43,018 bases of DNA from Anaerolineales bacterium (GCA_030680795.1 JAUXUL010000006.1:1-43018); one strand, 5' to 3'. Numbered from the stretch's first letter, positions 16,085 to 24,071 are shown. Numbers and translations: made by a program. Notes: generated from the sequence alone by a model not told the origin.

Positions 16085-16759
16085 TTATTTTAGATTTAAA
16101 AACACAGGTAATTGATTGAATAATTTTTCCATGACAACTTTGGTCCGTTCGTGGAATAGCTGGAGATTCCCATAGGCTTCGCCCCCATCACCGCCCACCA
16201 AATCAGTGACCCCGCGCAGGATCAACAGGCGCGTATCATTCTTTTTTGCAACCCATGCAATTGCGCCGGATTCCCAATCTGCGGCGACGGCGTCATATTT
16301 ATCGATGAGCATGGGAATATCTTCCGCGAGGATATCCCGGTCGGCAGAGACGAGCAGTCCGCGCGAGATGGGATGGGGCAAATTATGCGGCAGCCAGCCC
16401 AGGTCGAGGGAAGAGGCGTAGTGTTCAATCGCTTCGGCTGAGTCGCCCATTTGCTCGAGGATGTCATAGACCAGGGTCTGCTCGACAAGGATGGTAGTCC
16501 CGGTTTCGATACGCCCGGCAAACCCTCCGCATGTGCCGAGGTTGACGAGCAGGTCCGGCTTGAAATGGTCGATCACATATTGAGCGGAAGCTGCCGCAGA
16601 AATTTTTCCCCAGCCGCCGTGGAAAAGTGTCAGGTGTCGGGTGTCAAGTGTCAAGTCAGAAAATTCGCCATACGGGGATTGGTTGGTTTCAAGATTGGGA
16701 AACAATTCTTTGACAACCCGCCACTCCGCATTGGCTGAAATGATGACGACTGTCTTCAA
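16085..16759 (-). CDS. MTA/SAH-type nucleosidase (purine/uridine phosphorylase superfamily)
   Basis: This 224-residue protein has FHGGWGKISAAASAQYVIDH, LVNLGTCGGFAG, ADWESGAIAWV (substrate-binding Glu) and the catalytic Asp in RGVTDLVGGDG. These place it with 5'-methylthioadenosine/S-adenosylhomocysteine nucleosidases and related hydrolases (futalosine hydrolase is an alternative). Residues SDLTLDTRHLTL between YGEF and FHGG are encoded by four tandem heptamers and look like a repeat insertion in a loop. The gene overlaps pncC upstream by 4 nt. Confidence 0.85.
   Translation of the reverse strand: MKTVVIISANAEWRVVKELFPNLETNQSPYGEFSDLTLDTRHLTLFHGGWGKISAAASAQYVIDHFKPDLLVNLGTCGGFAGRIETGTTILVEQTLVYDILEQMGDSAEAIEHYASSLDLGWLPHNLPHPISRGLLVSADRDILAEDIPMLIDKYDAVAADWESGAIAWVAKKNDTRLLILRGVTDLVGGDGGEAYGNLQLFHERTKVVMEKLFNQLPVFLNLK
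16627..16659. repeat. tandem heptamer repeat within the nucleosidase coding sequence
   Basis: On the plus strand GTGTCAG GTGTCGG GTGTCAA GTGTC follows with a strict 7-nt period, four full units and a partial fifth. In the gene's sense it encodes LTLDTRHLTL, keeps the frame, and has no counterpart in the family motif order. Confidence 0.9.
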
Positions 16760-17241
16760 GCCAATTTTCCTTTCAGGTAATCAAGAACGAGTTGCAAGGC
16801 GGCATCGCATGAATATCCTTTATTCTGTTCACGATTGCCATCCCAAACGAAGTTACGCGCCCACTCGCCTTTTTGGGTCACCAATCCAACCCATGTAAAG
16901 CCAACAGGTTTTTGCGGCGTGCCACCGCCGGGGCCCGCAATTCCGCTGACGCTGATCGAGATATCTGCCTGCAATGCGTCCCGTGCACCGTGCGCCATTT
17001 CAAGCACGGTCTCACGTGAAACTGCTCCTTTTGTATTCAATGTATCCCATGAAACTCCCAGTAAGGAGGCTTTGGCTTCATAAGAATAGGCGACGAAGCC
17101 GCCCGTAAAATATTCCGATGAGCCGGGCATGTCTGTAATGCGGTGGGAAATCAATCCGCCGGTGCATGATTCGGCAGTAGTCAGTTTTAGACCGCTCTTT
17201 ATTAAATAATCATGTAAAACTTTTTCAGGACTAATCGCCAT
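16756..17241 (-). CDS. pncC: CinA C-terminal family nicotinamide-nucleotide amidohydrolase
   Basis: This 161-residue stand-alone CinA-C domain has TTAESCTGGLISHRITDMPG, GGFVAYSYEAKASLLGV, KGAVSRETVLEMAHGA and VSGIAGPGGGTPQKPVGFTW. The family deamidates NMN to nicotinic acid mononucleotide in pyridine nucleotide salvage. The length is normal for the single-domain form (no MoaB-like N-terminal domain). It is upstream of and coupled to the nucleosidase (ATGA overlap), so both may serve nucleoside/nucleotide salvage. Confidence 0.93.
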   Translation of the reverse strand: MAISPEKVLHDYLIKSGLKLTTAESCTGGLISHRITDMPGSSEYFTGGFVAYSYEAKASLLGVSWDTLNTKGAVSRETVLEMAHGARDALQADISISVSGIAGPGGGTPQKPVGFTWVGLVTQKGEWARNFVWDGNREQNKGYSCDAALQLVLDYLKGKLA

Positions 17242-17277
17242 AAAATCTCCTTCAAAATTCGCAGCAATTTTATATAC

Positions 17278-17360
17278 GGCATTGCGAGGCGTTCCCTTCG
17301 ACAGCCGTTCGACAGGCTCAGGATAACAGCTCAGGGCTGGCGTTCCTCACAGTGACATAA
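17278..17360. repeat. dispersed repeat of the CTTCGACAGGCTCAGG type
   Basis: The gap between pncC and the aminotransferase holds CATTGCGAGGCGTTCCC, CCTTCGACAGCCGTTCGACA and GGCTCAGG. These are pieces of the same repeat families found at 31.1, 31.6, 35.4 and 37.6 kb. Confidence 0.5.
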
Positions 17361-17377
17361 TGAGAATGGGCGGACAA

Positions 17378-18730
17378 TTATTGATTCACAGCCTGATCTG
17401 TGATCTCCAGCGCCTTGTCCAAAACAGCAAGACCCTCCTTCAATTGCTCTTCATTAATGATCAAGGGCGGGATGATCAAGACCGTATGCCAGTGTGTGTA
17501 CAAAAATAATCCATGATCCAGGCAATATTTTCTCAACGCCGCCATTTCAGGCGATGACCCATTCCACGGCGCCAGCGGCTCTTTCGTCTTTCTATCTTTG
17601 ACCAATTCAAGAATGCCAAACAAACCAAGGTTGCGGACTTCACCAATGGATGGATGCGCCTCGCCGAGATCGGTCAACATGCGCCTCAATACCCCGCCCA
17701 TGCCTGCCGCGTGCTCGACGATTTTATCCTCCCTGAGGACATGGATATTTGCCACGGCCGCCGCCAGCGAAATGGGGTGCGAGGTATAAGTCAGGCCGCT
17801 TTCAAAGGCCTGCTCATCGAATGCCGCGGCAATTTCAGGCTTCATCGCGACCGCACCCAATGGCGCATATGCCGATGTCAGTCCCTTCGCCATCGTCATA
17901 ATATCGGGGAGGACATCCCAATGCTCGACTGCAAACCATTTGCCTGTGCGCCCAAACCCGCTCATGACTTCATCACAGATCATCACGATCCCGTATTCAT
18001 CGCACAAGGCGCGCAGGCCCTGCATATAGCCCTGCGGCGGGATGATGATGCCATTGGTACCCGTAACAGATTCGATCAAGATGGCGGCGATGGAGTCGGG
18101 TCCTTCATACAGAATGATCTCCTCCAAATGATTGAGATAATCGCGCGCAAAATCCTCTTCTGAAATATCGGGGTTGGTACGGTGGAAGGTGGAACGATAA
18201 CGATACGGGTCAAGGAAATGCACAACCCCTGTCATCAAATTCGGCTCCCAGGCCACGCGGCGCGGGTCGCCTGTCGCCGCCATGGCTCCAGCGGATGCGC
18301 CATGATACGAGCGATAGCGCGCAAGGATCTTGTGACGTTTTGTGTAGCCACGCGCAAGTTTGATGGCGTTCTCATTTGCATCCGCGCCGCCGAGGGTGAA
18401 GAGCACTTTGCTGAGCGCGCCATTGGGTGTGACCTCCGCCACCGCCCTGCCCGCCAGCGCGCGGATTTTCGTGGTCATACCTGGCGCGGCGTAGGACAAT
18501 TCCGCGGCTTGCGCCTGCATGGCTTTGATGACGCGCTCATCACCATGACCGATATTGACGCACATCGTCATGGAGTTGAAATCGAGATAGCGTTTATCGT
18601 CCACATCCCAAAAATACACGCCCTTGGCGCGCTTCACTGCAATGGGATTTACTTTTGCCTGAGCAGACCAGGTCCAAAAGACATGTTCCTTGGAGAGGGG
18701 TAGAATTTCATCATCGGGAAGGTCAAACAT
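17378..18730 (-). CDS. class III PLP aminotransferase, taurine/omega-amino acid type
   Basis: This 450-residue fold-type I enzyme has LGGADANENAIKLARGYT, the PLP phosphate/Asp motif ICDEVMSGFGRTGKWFA (D253) and the PLP lysine K282 in MTMAKGLTSAYAPLGAV. The N-terminus HVFWTWSAQAKVNPIAVKRA resembles taurine-pyruvate and taurine-2-oxoglutarate aminotransferases, but related beta-alanine or putrescine enzymes cannot be excluded. It is monocistronic and divergent from the P-loop kinase gene. Confidence 0.88.
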   Translation of the reverse strand: MFDLPDDEILPLSKEHVFWTWSAQAKVNPIAVKRAKGVYFWDVDDKRYLDFNSMTMCVNIGHGDERVIKAMQAQAAELSYAAPGMTTKIRALAGRAVAEVTPNGALSKVLFTLGGADANENAIKLARGYTKRHKILARYRSYHGASAGAMAATGDPRRVAWEPNLMTGVVHFLDPYRYRSTFHRTNPDISEEDFARDYLNHLEEIILYEGPDSIAAILIESVTGTNGIIIPPQGYMQGLRALCDEYGIVMICDEVMSGFGRTGKWFAVEHWDVLPDIMTMAKGLTSAYAPLGAVAMKPEIAAAFDEQAFESGLTYTSHPISLAAAVANIHVLREDKIVEHAAGMGGVLRRMLTDLGEAHPSIGEVRNLGLFGILELVKDRKTKEPLAPWNGSSPEMAALRKYCLDHGLFLYTHWHTVLIIPPLIINEEQLKEGLAVLDKALEITDQAVNQ

Positions 18731-18773
18731 GGAACCTCATTGGATTTACGATTTTGGATTTATCAATTCAAAT

Positions 18774-18779
18774 TATAAT
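18774..18779 (+). promoter_or_regulatory. -10 element TATAAT close to the P-loop kinase start
   Basis: TATAAT ends 10 nt before the ATG at 18790, and no ribosome binding site intervenes. The transcript should have almost no 5' leader. A short out-of-frame ATG (18783) overlaps the start. Confidence 0.4.
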
Positions 18780-18789
18780 CCCATGCCTG

Positions 18790-19338
18790 ATGAATAATAT
18801 TATTCCCTATCAACGCATCGTCATCGTTGGAACAACCGGTTCTGGAAAATCCACAATAGCAAATCAGCTCGCCGAAATAATTGGCGCAGCCAATATTGAA
18901 TTGGATGCATTACATTGGGGGCAAAATTGGGCGGGGGCAAAGCCCGAGGTATTTCGTGAGCGTGTCGAAAAAGCGATCAGTTCAGATGTCTGGGTGGTTG
19001 CGGGGAATTATCATGTCGTACGTGATTTGATCTGGTCCAAAGCGCAAGTCATTATCTGGCTCGATTATCCGTTTCATATCGTCTTCTGGCGTTTGCTCAC
19101 CCGCACGATCCGCCGCGCAGTGACGCAGGAGGAATTATGGAACGGTAATCGCGAGACGTTTTGGATGCATCTAAAATTGTGGTCACAGGATTCATTATTC
19201 CACTGGTTGTTCAAGACATACTGGAGGCGCAAGTATGAATATCCCATATTATTTTCATTGCCGGAATATGAGCATCTACACGTGCTTCATTTCCGCTCAA
19301 CAACAGAAACTGAAAAATGGATAAAAGAATTGCAATAA
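18790..19338 (+). CDS. P-loop NTPase, adenylate-kinase/topology-modulation (FlaR)-like
   Basis: This 182-residue protein has Walker A GTTGSGKST (residues 13-21), LDALHWGQNWAGAKPEVFRE, WVVAGNYHVVRDLIW and VIIWLDYPFHIVFWRLLTRT. This pattern is typical of small nucleotide-kinase-like proteins often called FlaR or adenylate kinase-related. The longer frame opening at 18655 runs antisense to the aminotransferase and is rejected. The phosphate acceptor is unknown. Confidence 0.8.
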   Translation: MNNIIPYQRIVIVGTTGSGKSTIANQLAEIIGAANIELDALHWGQNWAGAKPEVFRERVEKAISSDVWVVAGNYHVVRDLIWSKAQVIIWLDYPFHIVFWRLLTRTIRRAVTQEELWNGNRETFWMHLKLWSQDSLFHWLFKTYWRRKYEYPILFSLPEYEHLHVLHFRSTTETEKWIKELQ

Positions 19339-19342
19339 ATTT

Positions 19343-19843
19343 CTATTTCCGAATCCAAGCAGGCAATTGCAGCAAACCCAGCAATATTACAAAACCCAAT
19401 AGAATACCCCATTCGAAAGAAAACTGTGCCCGCATTGACAGCATGATCGAAGTGAGAATCAAGCCCGCCAAAGTCAGCATATAGAGGCGCGCAATATGGC
19501 GGCGCTCCATGCCTTTGATATCCTCCCTGGAGGACATGAAATGTAATTTCTGGCGAAAGTCTGTCAGATCCCATGCGAAGAGCGCGAAGACCGCGCCGCT
19601 AAAAATCCACTCGAACATAAAGTTAAGCCATAACCCAATCATCGCAGCCAGGATGGCAAGCAACAAACCAAGCGAGGAAAACCAATTCCAGCCGCGCCAT
19701 TGTAAATATAACCATAGCAATCCAAAGAAAATGATCCAGGTTGAAATGGCGTCAAAGCCTGCTTCTGCATATCCCCAGGCCAGCGAGGCGATGCTGATGA
19801 TAATGCTTAACCCAAGCGCGGCCACAGTCACAAAAACCTCCAA
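19343..19843 (-). CDS. polytopic membrane protein of unknown function
   Basis: This 166-residue protein has about five hydrophobic segments, for example VAALGLSIIISIASLAWGY, GLLLAILAAMIGLWLNF and YMLTLAGLILTSIMLSM. A basic cytoplasmic loop SSREDIKGMERRHIARLY lies between helices. There are no catalytic motifs. It is convergent with the P-loop kinase, with only 4 nt between them. Confidence 0.65.
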   Translation of the reverse strand: MEVFVTVAALGLSIIISIASLAWGYAEAGFDAISTWIIFFGLLWLYLQWRGWNWFSSLGLLLAILAAMIGLWLNFMFEWIFSGAVFALFAWDLTDFRQKLHFMSSREDIKGMERRHIARLYMLTLAGLILTSIMLSMRAQFSFEWGILLGFVILLGLLQLPAWIRK

Positions 19844-19949
19844 CCCGACAATTTCATTTTACCATTTTGGACAGACTGCCCAGGCATAGCTGCTTCGTGT
19901 ATTGTCCAATGCCTGAGGCAGAGGATTGGCTTTATACTTGAGGAAGAAT

Positions 19950-20045
19950 CTAAACACGAAGGACACAAAGGGCACAAAGGTTTACGGCTCTTTGGTCTTA
20001 AGTTCTTCATTCGTGTACTTAGTGTCCTTTGTGTTAAAAGGTTTT
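19950..20045. repeat. inverted repeat of AACAC-AAGGACACAAAGG type
   Basis: AACACGAAGGACACAAAGG on the left and CTTAGTGTCCTTTGTGTT on the right form an imperfect inverted repeat of about 90 bp, directly upstream of the mutase gene. The left arm repeats CACAAAGG in tandem. It lies in what would be the 5' leader of the mutase mRNA. Confidence 0.65.
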
Positions 20046-20048
20046 ATC

Positions 20049-21737
20049 ATGACCCTCAACGATCAATACAACCAATGGAAAGAAACCACGCTCAAGAAGT
20101 CTTTGGGCAAGTTCAAAGAGCGGAAAGAGCGCTTCGAGACCTCGGCAGGTATAGAGGTGCCGCGTGTGGCGTTGCCCTTTGGTGGCGACGATACAGGGCG
20201 GGGAGACCCCGCCCCTACGGGCGATGAATCCTATTTGGAGAAATTAGGTTTCCCCGGAGAGTATCCCTACACGCGTGGAGTCCAGCCGACGATGTATCGT
20301 TCGCGGTTTTGGACGATGCGTCAGTATGCGGGGTTCTCAACGGCGGAGGAGTCCAATAAGCGCTATCGCTATTTGTTGGGACAAGGTCAAACGGGGCTGA
20401 GTGTCGCTTTCGACCTCCCCACTCAAATTGGGTATGATGCGGATGATCCGATCGCGCAGGGAGAGGTGGGGAAGGTGGGCGTGTCCATTTCATCCATCAA
20501 GGATATGGAGCAGTTGTTCGATCAGATCCCACTTGATAAGGTTTCGACTTCGATGACCATCAACGCGCCCGCGGGCGTTTTGCTGGCGATGTATATTGCG
20601 GTGGCGAAGCGTCAGGGCGCGGACATGCACCAACTGCGCGGCACCATTCAGAACGACATCCTCAAAGAGTACGTGGCGCGCGGCACGTATATTTTCCCGC
20701 CCGCGCCTTCGATGCGGCTGATCACCGATATATTTTCATTTTGTGCGCAGGAAGTTCCGTATTGGAACACGATCTCGATCTCGGGTTATCACATCCGCGA
20801 AGCAGGCTCCACCACCGTGCAGGAAGTGGCGTTCACGCTGGCGAACGGAATCGCGTATGTCGAAGCCGCGCTTAAGGCTGGCTTGGATGTGGACGCCTTC
20901 GCGGGTCAGCTTTCGTTCTTCTTCAACGCGCACAAGGACCTGCTCGAAGAGGTTGCCAAGTTCCGCGCCGCGCGCCGCATGTGGGCAAGGATTATGCGCG
21001 TTCGATTCGCAGCTAAAAACAGCGCCAGTTGGCAATTGCGTTTCCACACGCAGACCGCAGGCTCCACGCTCACTGCGCAGCAACCTGAAAACAACGTCGT
21101 GCGCGTGACTCTCCAGGCTCTTTCCGCCGTCCTCGGCGGAACTCAAAGCCTGCACACCAACAGCATGGACGAAGCCTTGTGGCTGCCGACCGAGAAATCG
21201 GTCCGCGTGGCGCTGCGCACACAGCAGATCATCGCCTACGAGTCGGGCGTGGCTGATTCGGTGGATCCGCTGGCGGGTTCGTATCTGATCGAACATCTGA
21301 CCGACGAGATCGAAAAAGGCGCGCTCGAGTACATCGTCAGGATCGACGAGATGGGCGGCGCGCTGCAATCCATTGAACGCGGCTACATGCAGAACGAGAT
21401 CCAAAACGCCGCCTACGCCGCACAGCAGGAGATCGAACGCAAAGAGCAGATCGTGGTGGGCGTCAATCAATTCAACGTTGACGAGGTTCTCACGTTGGAA
21501 CGTTTGAAAGTTGACCCGTCCATTGAGCTGGGACAGCGGGAGAGGTTGAAGGAATTAAGAGAGACTAGAGATCGGAGACTGGTGGAGCAGTTGCTTGGGA
21601 AGTTGAAGTCAGCTGCAAGTGGAACAGATAATTTGATGCCGTTGTTTATTGAGTGCGTGGAGAATGACATTACATTGGGAGAGATCTGCAATACCCTGAG
21701 AGGTGTGTGGGGTGAGTACGTGGCGCAGGGATTTTAG
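20049..21737 (+). CDS. methylmalonyl-CoA mutase large (catalytic) subunit
   Basis: This 562-residue protein is the TIM-barrel half without the B12-binding domain, so a separate small subunit is expected elsewhere. [48 protein letters not shown] and [20 protein letters not shown] are diagnostic. The Tyr in RQYAGFS and the Arg in ARGTYIFPP favour methylmalonyl-CoA over isobutyryl- or hydroxyisobutyryl-CoA as substrate. The start at 20049 follows the family N-terminus; the upstream extension encodes repeat sequence. Residues about 47-58 ([12 protein letters not shown]) come from an inserted palindrome. Confidence 0.93.
   Translation: MTLNDQYNQWKETTLKKSLGKFKERKERFETSAGIEVPRVALPFGGDDTGRGDPAPTGDESYLEKLGFPGEYPYTRGVQPTMYRSRFWTMRQYAGFSTAEESNKRYRYLLGQGQTGLSVAFDLPTQIGYDADDPIAQGEVGKVGVSISSIKDMEQLFDQIPLDKVSTSMTINAPAGVLLAMYIAVAKRQGADMHQLRGTIQNDILKEYVARGTYIFPPAPSMRLITDIFSFCAQEVPYWNTISISGYHIREAGSTTVQEVAFTLANGIAYVEAALKAGLDVDAFAGQLSFFFNAHKDLLEEVAKFRAARRMWARIMRVRFAAKNSASWQLRFHTQTAGSTLTAQQPENNVVRVTLQALSAVLGGTQSLHTNSMDEALWLPTEKSVRVALRTQQIIAYESGVADSVDPLAGSYLIEHLTDEIEKGALEYIVRIDEMGGALQSIERGYMQNEIQNAAYAAQQEIERKEQIVVGVNQFNVDEVLTLERLKVDPSIELGQRERLKELRETRDRRLVEQLLGKLKSAASGTDNLMPLFIECVENDITLGEICNTLRGVWGEYVAQGF
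20190..20222. repeat. GC-rich palindrome inserted in frame in the mutase gene
   Basis: GGGCGGGG (20196-20203) pairs perfectly with CCCCGCCC (20207-20214) around the trinucleotide AGA, inside ACAGGGCGGGG...CCTACGGGCG. It encodes [10 protein letters not shown] between the N-terminal helix and [12 protein letters not shown], a place of variable length in the family. Confidence 0.8.
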
Positions 21738-21902
21738 CTCTCCCCCTCTGTCCTTCGGACTGCTAAGCAATCCCCCAAATGGGACAGAAAACCTTTTTAT
21801 GTTAACCATGAATAACATGTCCCATTGGGGGAGGTTGGGTGGGGGCAGATTTGCAATACGCTGAGAGGTGTCTGGGGTGAGTACGTGGCGCAGAGGTTTT
21901 AG
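21681..21902. repeat. palindromic repeat bracketed by a 57-bp direct duplication of the mutase 3' end
   Basis: Copy A (21681-21737) is the last 18 codons plus stop of the mutase. Copy B (21846-21902) differs at only 6 of 57 positions and still encodes [17 protein letters not shown] and stop. Between them lies a 108-bp element with the palindrome TCCCCCAAATGGGAC (21771-21785) and GTCCCATTGGGGGAG (21819-21833). Confidence 0.9.
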
Positions 21903-21938
21903 GTTCATGGTAACCTACTTCCTATGACATTTTGCGAG

Positions 21939-21944
21939 TATAAT
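21939..21944 (+). promoter_or_regulatory. -10 element TATAAT upstream of the first toxin-antitoxin operon
   Basis: GCGAGTATAATTTTC lies 30 nt before the 81-aa gene. Similar GGGGTATAATTT boxes precede the RelE and HicB operons (23306-23311, 24689-24694). None has a convincing -35 hexamer. Confidence 0.4.
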
Positions 21945-21973
21945 TTTCTTTTGAAAGTTGACAGGAGAAAACT

Positions 21974-22219
21974 ATGAGCACAATTAAAACTATCACTCTA
22001 CCTGATGGTAGCCAGGCGAAAGCTCAAGAAGTCGAGTTTAAACTCCAGCATGAGGATTGGAGCTTATACACTTTGCCTGATGGCACAGTGGTAAAACTAA
22101 AAACAACCGTTATGAAAATACTACAGGTATTGGATAATGATGGGAAACCTGCCCGCACGGTAGAAGGTGATCCTTTTCTGATTGTCAATCACCGAGTTGA
22201 TGTAATTTCTAGCGGATAA
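21974..22219 (+). CDS. 81-aa protein of unknown function, first gene of a DUF433/PIN operon
   Basis: This small soluble protein (MSTIKTITLPDGSQAKAQEV ... LPDGTVVKLKTTVMKILQVL ... VNHRVDVISSG) is rich in beta-strand and has two LPDG turns. AGGAGA precedes the start at good spacing, and the DUF433 gene begins 10 nt downstream, so it is probably co-transcribed with the toxin-antitoxin pair. No family was recognised. It may be an accessory component of the system or an independent small protein. Confidence 0.6.
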   Translation: MSTIKTITLPDGSQAKAQEVEFKLQHEDWSLYTLPDGTVVKLKTTVMKILQVLDNDGKPARTVEGDPFLIVNHRVDVISSG

Positions 22220-22229
22220 AGGAGACAAC

Positions 22230-22649
22230 ATGTTAGATCAGGACAAGATTTCCAGACACTATTCTGGTTATCCATCTGAAGAAATATTAGCGGAAATTGA
22301 TATACCGATGATTGCAACTTCATCTTCGGAAATGACTTTTACTCAGACTCGATTTCCGTATATCGCGATTGCAGAATTTACTGGTGGATCTCGAGCCGTT
22401 ATTCGAGGCACTCGCATTCCAGTCAGTGTTGTAATTAGTTATCTTTTAGCAGGCGAAACGCCACAGACGCTTGTTGAAAAAATACTGCCCAATATTACTT
22501 TAGTCCAGGTACGTGATGCTATTTTGTATTATTCCGCTCACCGTTTTGAGATCGACAAAGAGCGTCGTGAGAATACAGAGGATGCAGGTCGTAAGTTTTT
22601 GCGAGAATCGCTGGACGACGATAAATATAAGACTATTACTGGGGCATGA
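22230..22649 (+). CDS. DUF433-domain antitoxin
   Basis: The DUF433 signature SRAVIRGTRIPVSVVISYLL AGETPQTLVEKILPNITLVQ VRDAILYYSA occupies about residues 53-102. It is preceded by an unusual 50-residue extension and followed by a charged tail. DUF433 proteins are winged-helix-like antitoxins that pair with DUF5615 PIN-like toxins. The next gene is exactly that, overlapping by ATGA. Confidence 0.85.
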   Translation: MLDQDKISRHYSGYPSEEILAEIDIPMIATSSSEMTFTQTRFPYIAIAEFTGGSRAVIRGTRIPVSVVISYLLAGETPQTLVEKILPNITLVQVRDAILYYSAHRFEIDKERRENTEDAGRKFLRESLDDDKYKTITGA

Positions 22650-23014
22650 GCAAACACGAACCAAATGCTCCAAAATTTCTGCTTGATGAACATATTTGGG
22701 CATATTTAGCAAACATCCTGCGCGAGCAAGGGTTTGATGTTACCCATGTTTGTGAAGTGGGTCTTGTAGCTACTCCTGATTCTGAAATTCTTCAATACGC
22801 CGTCGACAACAATCAAGCTGTTGTAACATTCAATATTAGAGATTTTGTTCCACTTGGTATCCAGTATTTTGAAGACGGCAAAGAGCATTTCGGAATTGTT
22901 GTATCTGATGAAATTCCCCAAGGTGAGTTGCAAAGACGTGTAACAAATCTTTTAGAGAAGATTACTGCGGATGAACTAAAGAATACAATTCGATTTCTGC
23001 AGGATTACAAATAA
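22646..23014 (+). CDS. DUF5615 PIN-like toxin
   Basis: This 122-residue protein has the PIN-like acidic pattern: KFLLDEHIWAYLANILREQG at the N-terminus, PDSEILQYAVDNNQAVVTFN IRDF in the middle, and HFGIVVSDEIPQGELQRRV. The Asp residues of LLDEH, PDSE and the RDF segment are candidate metal ligands of the predicted RNase. It is translationally coupled to the DUF433 antitoxin and ends just before a terminator. Confidence 0.82.
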   Translation: MSKHEPNAPKFLLDEHIWAYLANILREQGFDVTHVCEVGLVATPDSEILQYAVDNNQAVVTFNIRDFVPLGIQYFEDGKEHFGIVVSDEIPQGELQRRVTNLLEKITADELKNTIRFLQDYK

Positions 23015-23031
23015 AGAATGTATCTTAATCG

Positions 23032-23056
23032 GAGTCGAAAAGCTCTGATTTTGTTT
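23032..23056 (+). terminator. terminator after the DUF433/DUF5615 pair
   Basis: CGGAGTCGAAAAGCTCTG forms a short hairpin followed by ATTTTGTTTTG. A near-identical sequence follows the hicA pseudogene at 25154-25180, so the terminator itself is duplicated between toxin-antitoxin units. Confidence 0.65.
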
Positions 23057-23064
23057 TGTAGTCT

Positions 23065-23173
23065 GCGGCAGGAAGGGCGAGAGCGCCCCCTCCGCCTTCG
23101 GCACCTCCCCCAAATGGGACATGTTACACATGGTTTAACATAAAAAGTTTCCCTGTCCCATTTTGGGGGGGAA
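23065..23173. repeat. CCTCCCCCAAATGGGAC palindrome, copy 2
   Basis: CTCCCCCAAATGGGAC (23105-23120) faces GTCCCATTTTGGGGGGGA (23155-23172), preceded by GCGGCAGGAAGGGCGAGAGC. It has the same architecture as the elements at 21.8 and 24.2 kb. It fills part of the 337-nt gap before the RelE operon. Confidence 0.8.
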
Positions 23174-23174
23174 G

Positions 23175-23248
23175 TGCAAACCTGACATGTCTTATTTGCG
23201 CCGTTGCCAGCCACAACATTTGCGTGGACATAGGTCACGGTTAATCAG
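23175..23248. repeat. GCAAACCTGACATGTC...GGTCACGGTTAATCAG element, copy 1
   Basis: This 74-bp sequence has imperfect inverted ends: AACC-TGAC-ATGTC on the left, and GGACAT, GGTCA, CGGTT on the right. The second copy, 25215-25305, shares long identical stretches. The two copies bracket the RelE/DUF4926/DUF559/HicB units. Confidence 0.75.
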
Positions 23249-23351
23249 GCTTTCGCGGACGTGTGCCCTTTAGGGTAGACACCTGCGGTAGGTTTTTAGG
23301 TGGGGTATAATTTAAGAGATAAATTCAGTAATTAAAAATAGGAGTACAAAT

Positions 23352-23561
23352 ATGCTTACCAAAGCGCAAGCCACAGCCGATATTTTTTGGGTTGCTTTTC
23401 GTGAGTTGCCGCGTGACGAACAAAACCTCGTTATCCAGCATTTAATTAGCGATGAAAATTTGCGCCGTGACCTAATGGATTTGGCGGTAATTGAAGAACG
23501 CCGTAACGAACCACAACGCTCCTTACGCGCTTACATCAGCGAATCTGCTGGAAAGAAGTAA
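23352..23561 (+). CDS. small antitoxin-like partner of RelE
   Basis: This 69-residue mostly helical protein (LTKAQATADIFWVAFRELPR DEQNLVIQHLISDENLRRDL) ends in a charged tail. It is preceded by a good AGGAG site. Its stop shares one base with the RelE start (TAATG), so the two are coupled. Position and size suggest the antitoxin; no DNA-binding motif was recognised. Confidence 0.75.
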   Translation: MLTKAQATADIFWVAFRELPRDEQNLVIQHLISDENLRRDLMDLAVIEERRNEPQRSLRAYISESAGKK

Positions 23562-23815
23562 TGGCATATCAAGTCATTATCAAAAAGTCAGTCGAAAAAG
23601 AATTGGATTCGCTCTCTGCAAAATTGCGAGAGCGAATTATTCAACGACTTCTTGTGCTTGAAGAAAATCCACGCCCACAGGGAGTAAAAAAATTGCAGGG
23701 CGAAGAATCCTACCGATTGCGAATAGGGGATTATCGCGCATTGTATTCGATTGATGACAAGAAAAAGGAAATTCTAGTTTATGCAATTGGTCACCGCAGG
23801 GAAGTATATCGTTGA
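23561..23815 (+). CDS. RelE/ParE-family toxin
   Basis: This 84-residue protein has the RelE fold pattern: YQVIIKKSVEKELDSLSAKL, then NPRPQGVKKLQGEESYRLRI GDYRALYSID, then VYAIGHRREVYR. RelE toxins cleave mRNA in the ribosomal A site; ParE relatives act on gyrase, and sequence alone does not separate them here. The RhhE-type C-terminal GHRREVY favours RelE. Confidence 0.9.
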   Translation: MAYQVIIKKSVEKELDSLSAKLRERIIQRLLVLEENPRPQGVKKLQGEESYRLRIGDYRALYSIDDKKKEILVYAIGHRREVYR

Positions 23816-23840
23816 TCGTAATTAGAACAGGAAAAAGAAT

Positions 23841-24071
23841 ATGTTTAATGAACTTGAAACTATGGTTTTAGCTCATGATCTGAAAGATCACAACCTCACG
23901 CGCGGCGATGTGGGCACAGTTGTCCATTCTTATGAGGGTGGAAAAGCCTATGAAGTGGAGTTTGTCACTGGCGAAGGAAAAACCATTGTGGTTGTCACAT
24001 TGGAAAAATCGGATATTCGTCCAATGCAACGTCAGGAAATTTTACATGTCCGCACATATGCAGTAGCATAG
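23841..24071 (+). CDS. DUF4926-family small protein
   Basis: This 76-residue protein follows the DUF4926 pattern: LETMVLAHDLKDHNLTRGDV GTVVHSYEGGKAYEVEFVTG. The family is a small SH3-like beta-barrel often found beside toxin genes. It starts 25 nt after relE and is probably in the same operon. It ends before a T-rich hairpin (GAGCGGCGG...CCGTCGCTTTTTTT). Role unknown. Confidence 0.75.
   Translation: MFNELETMVLAHDLKDHNLTRGDVGTVVHSYEGGKAYEVEFVTGEGKTIVVVTLEKSDIRPMQRQEILHVRTYAVA

Noticed and set aside
19926-20048. 41-residue N-terminal extension of the mutase
   Set aside because: Encoded by an inverted repeat; family N-termini begin near [10 protein letters not shown].
20736-21470. Long 244-aa open frame antisense to the mutase gene
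   Set aside because: Composition shadow of a GC-rich gene; no ribosome binding site and no recognisable motif, while the sense strand encodes a clear mutase.
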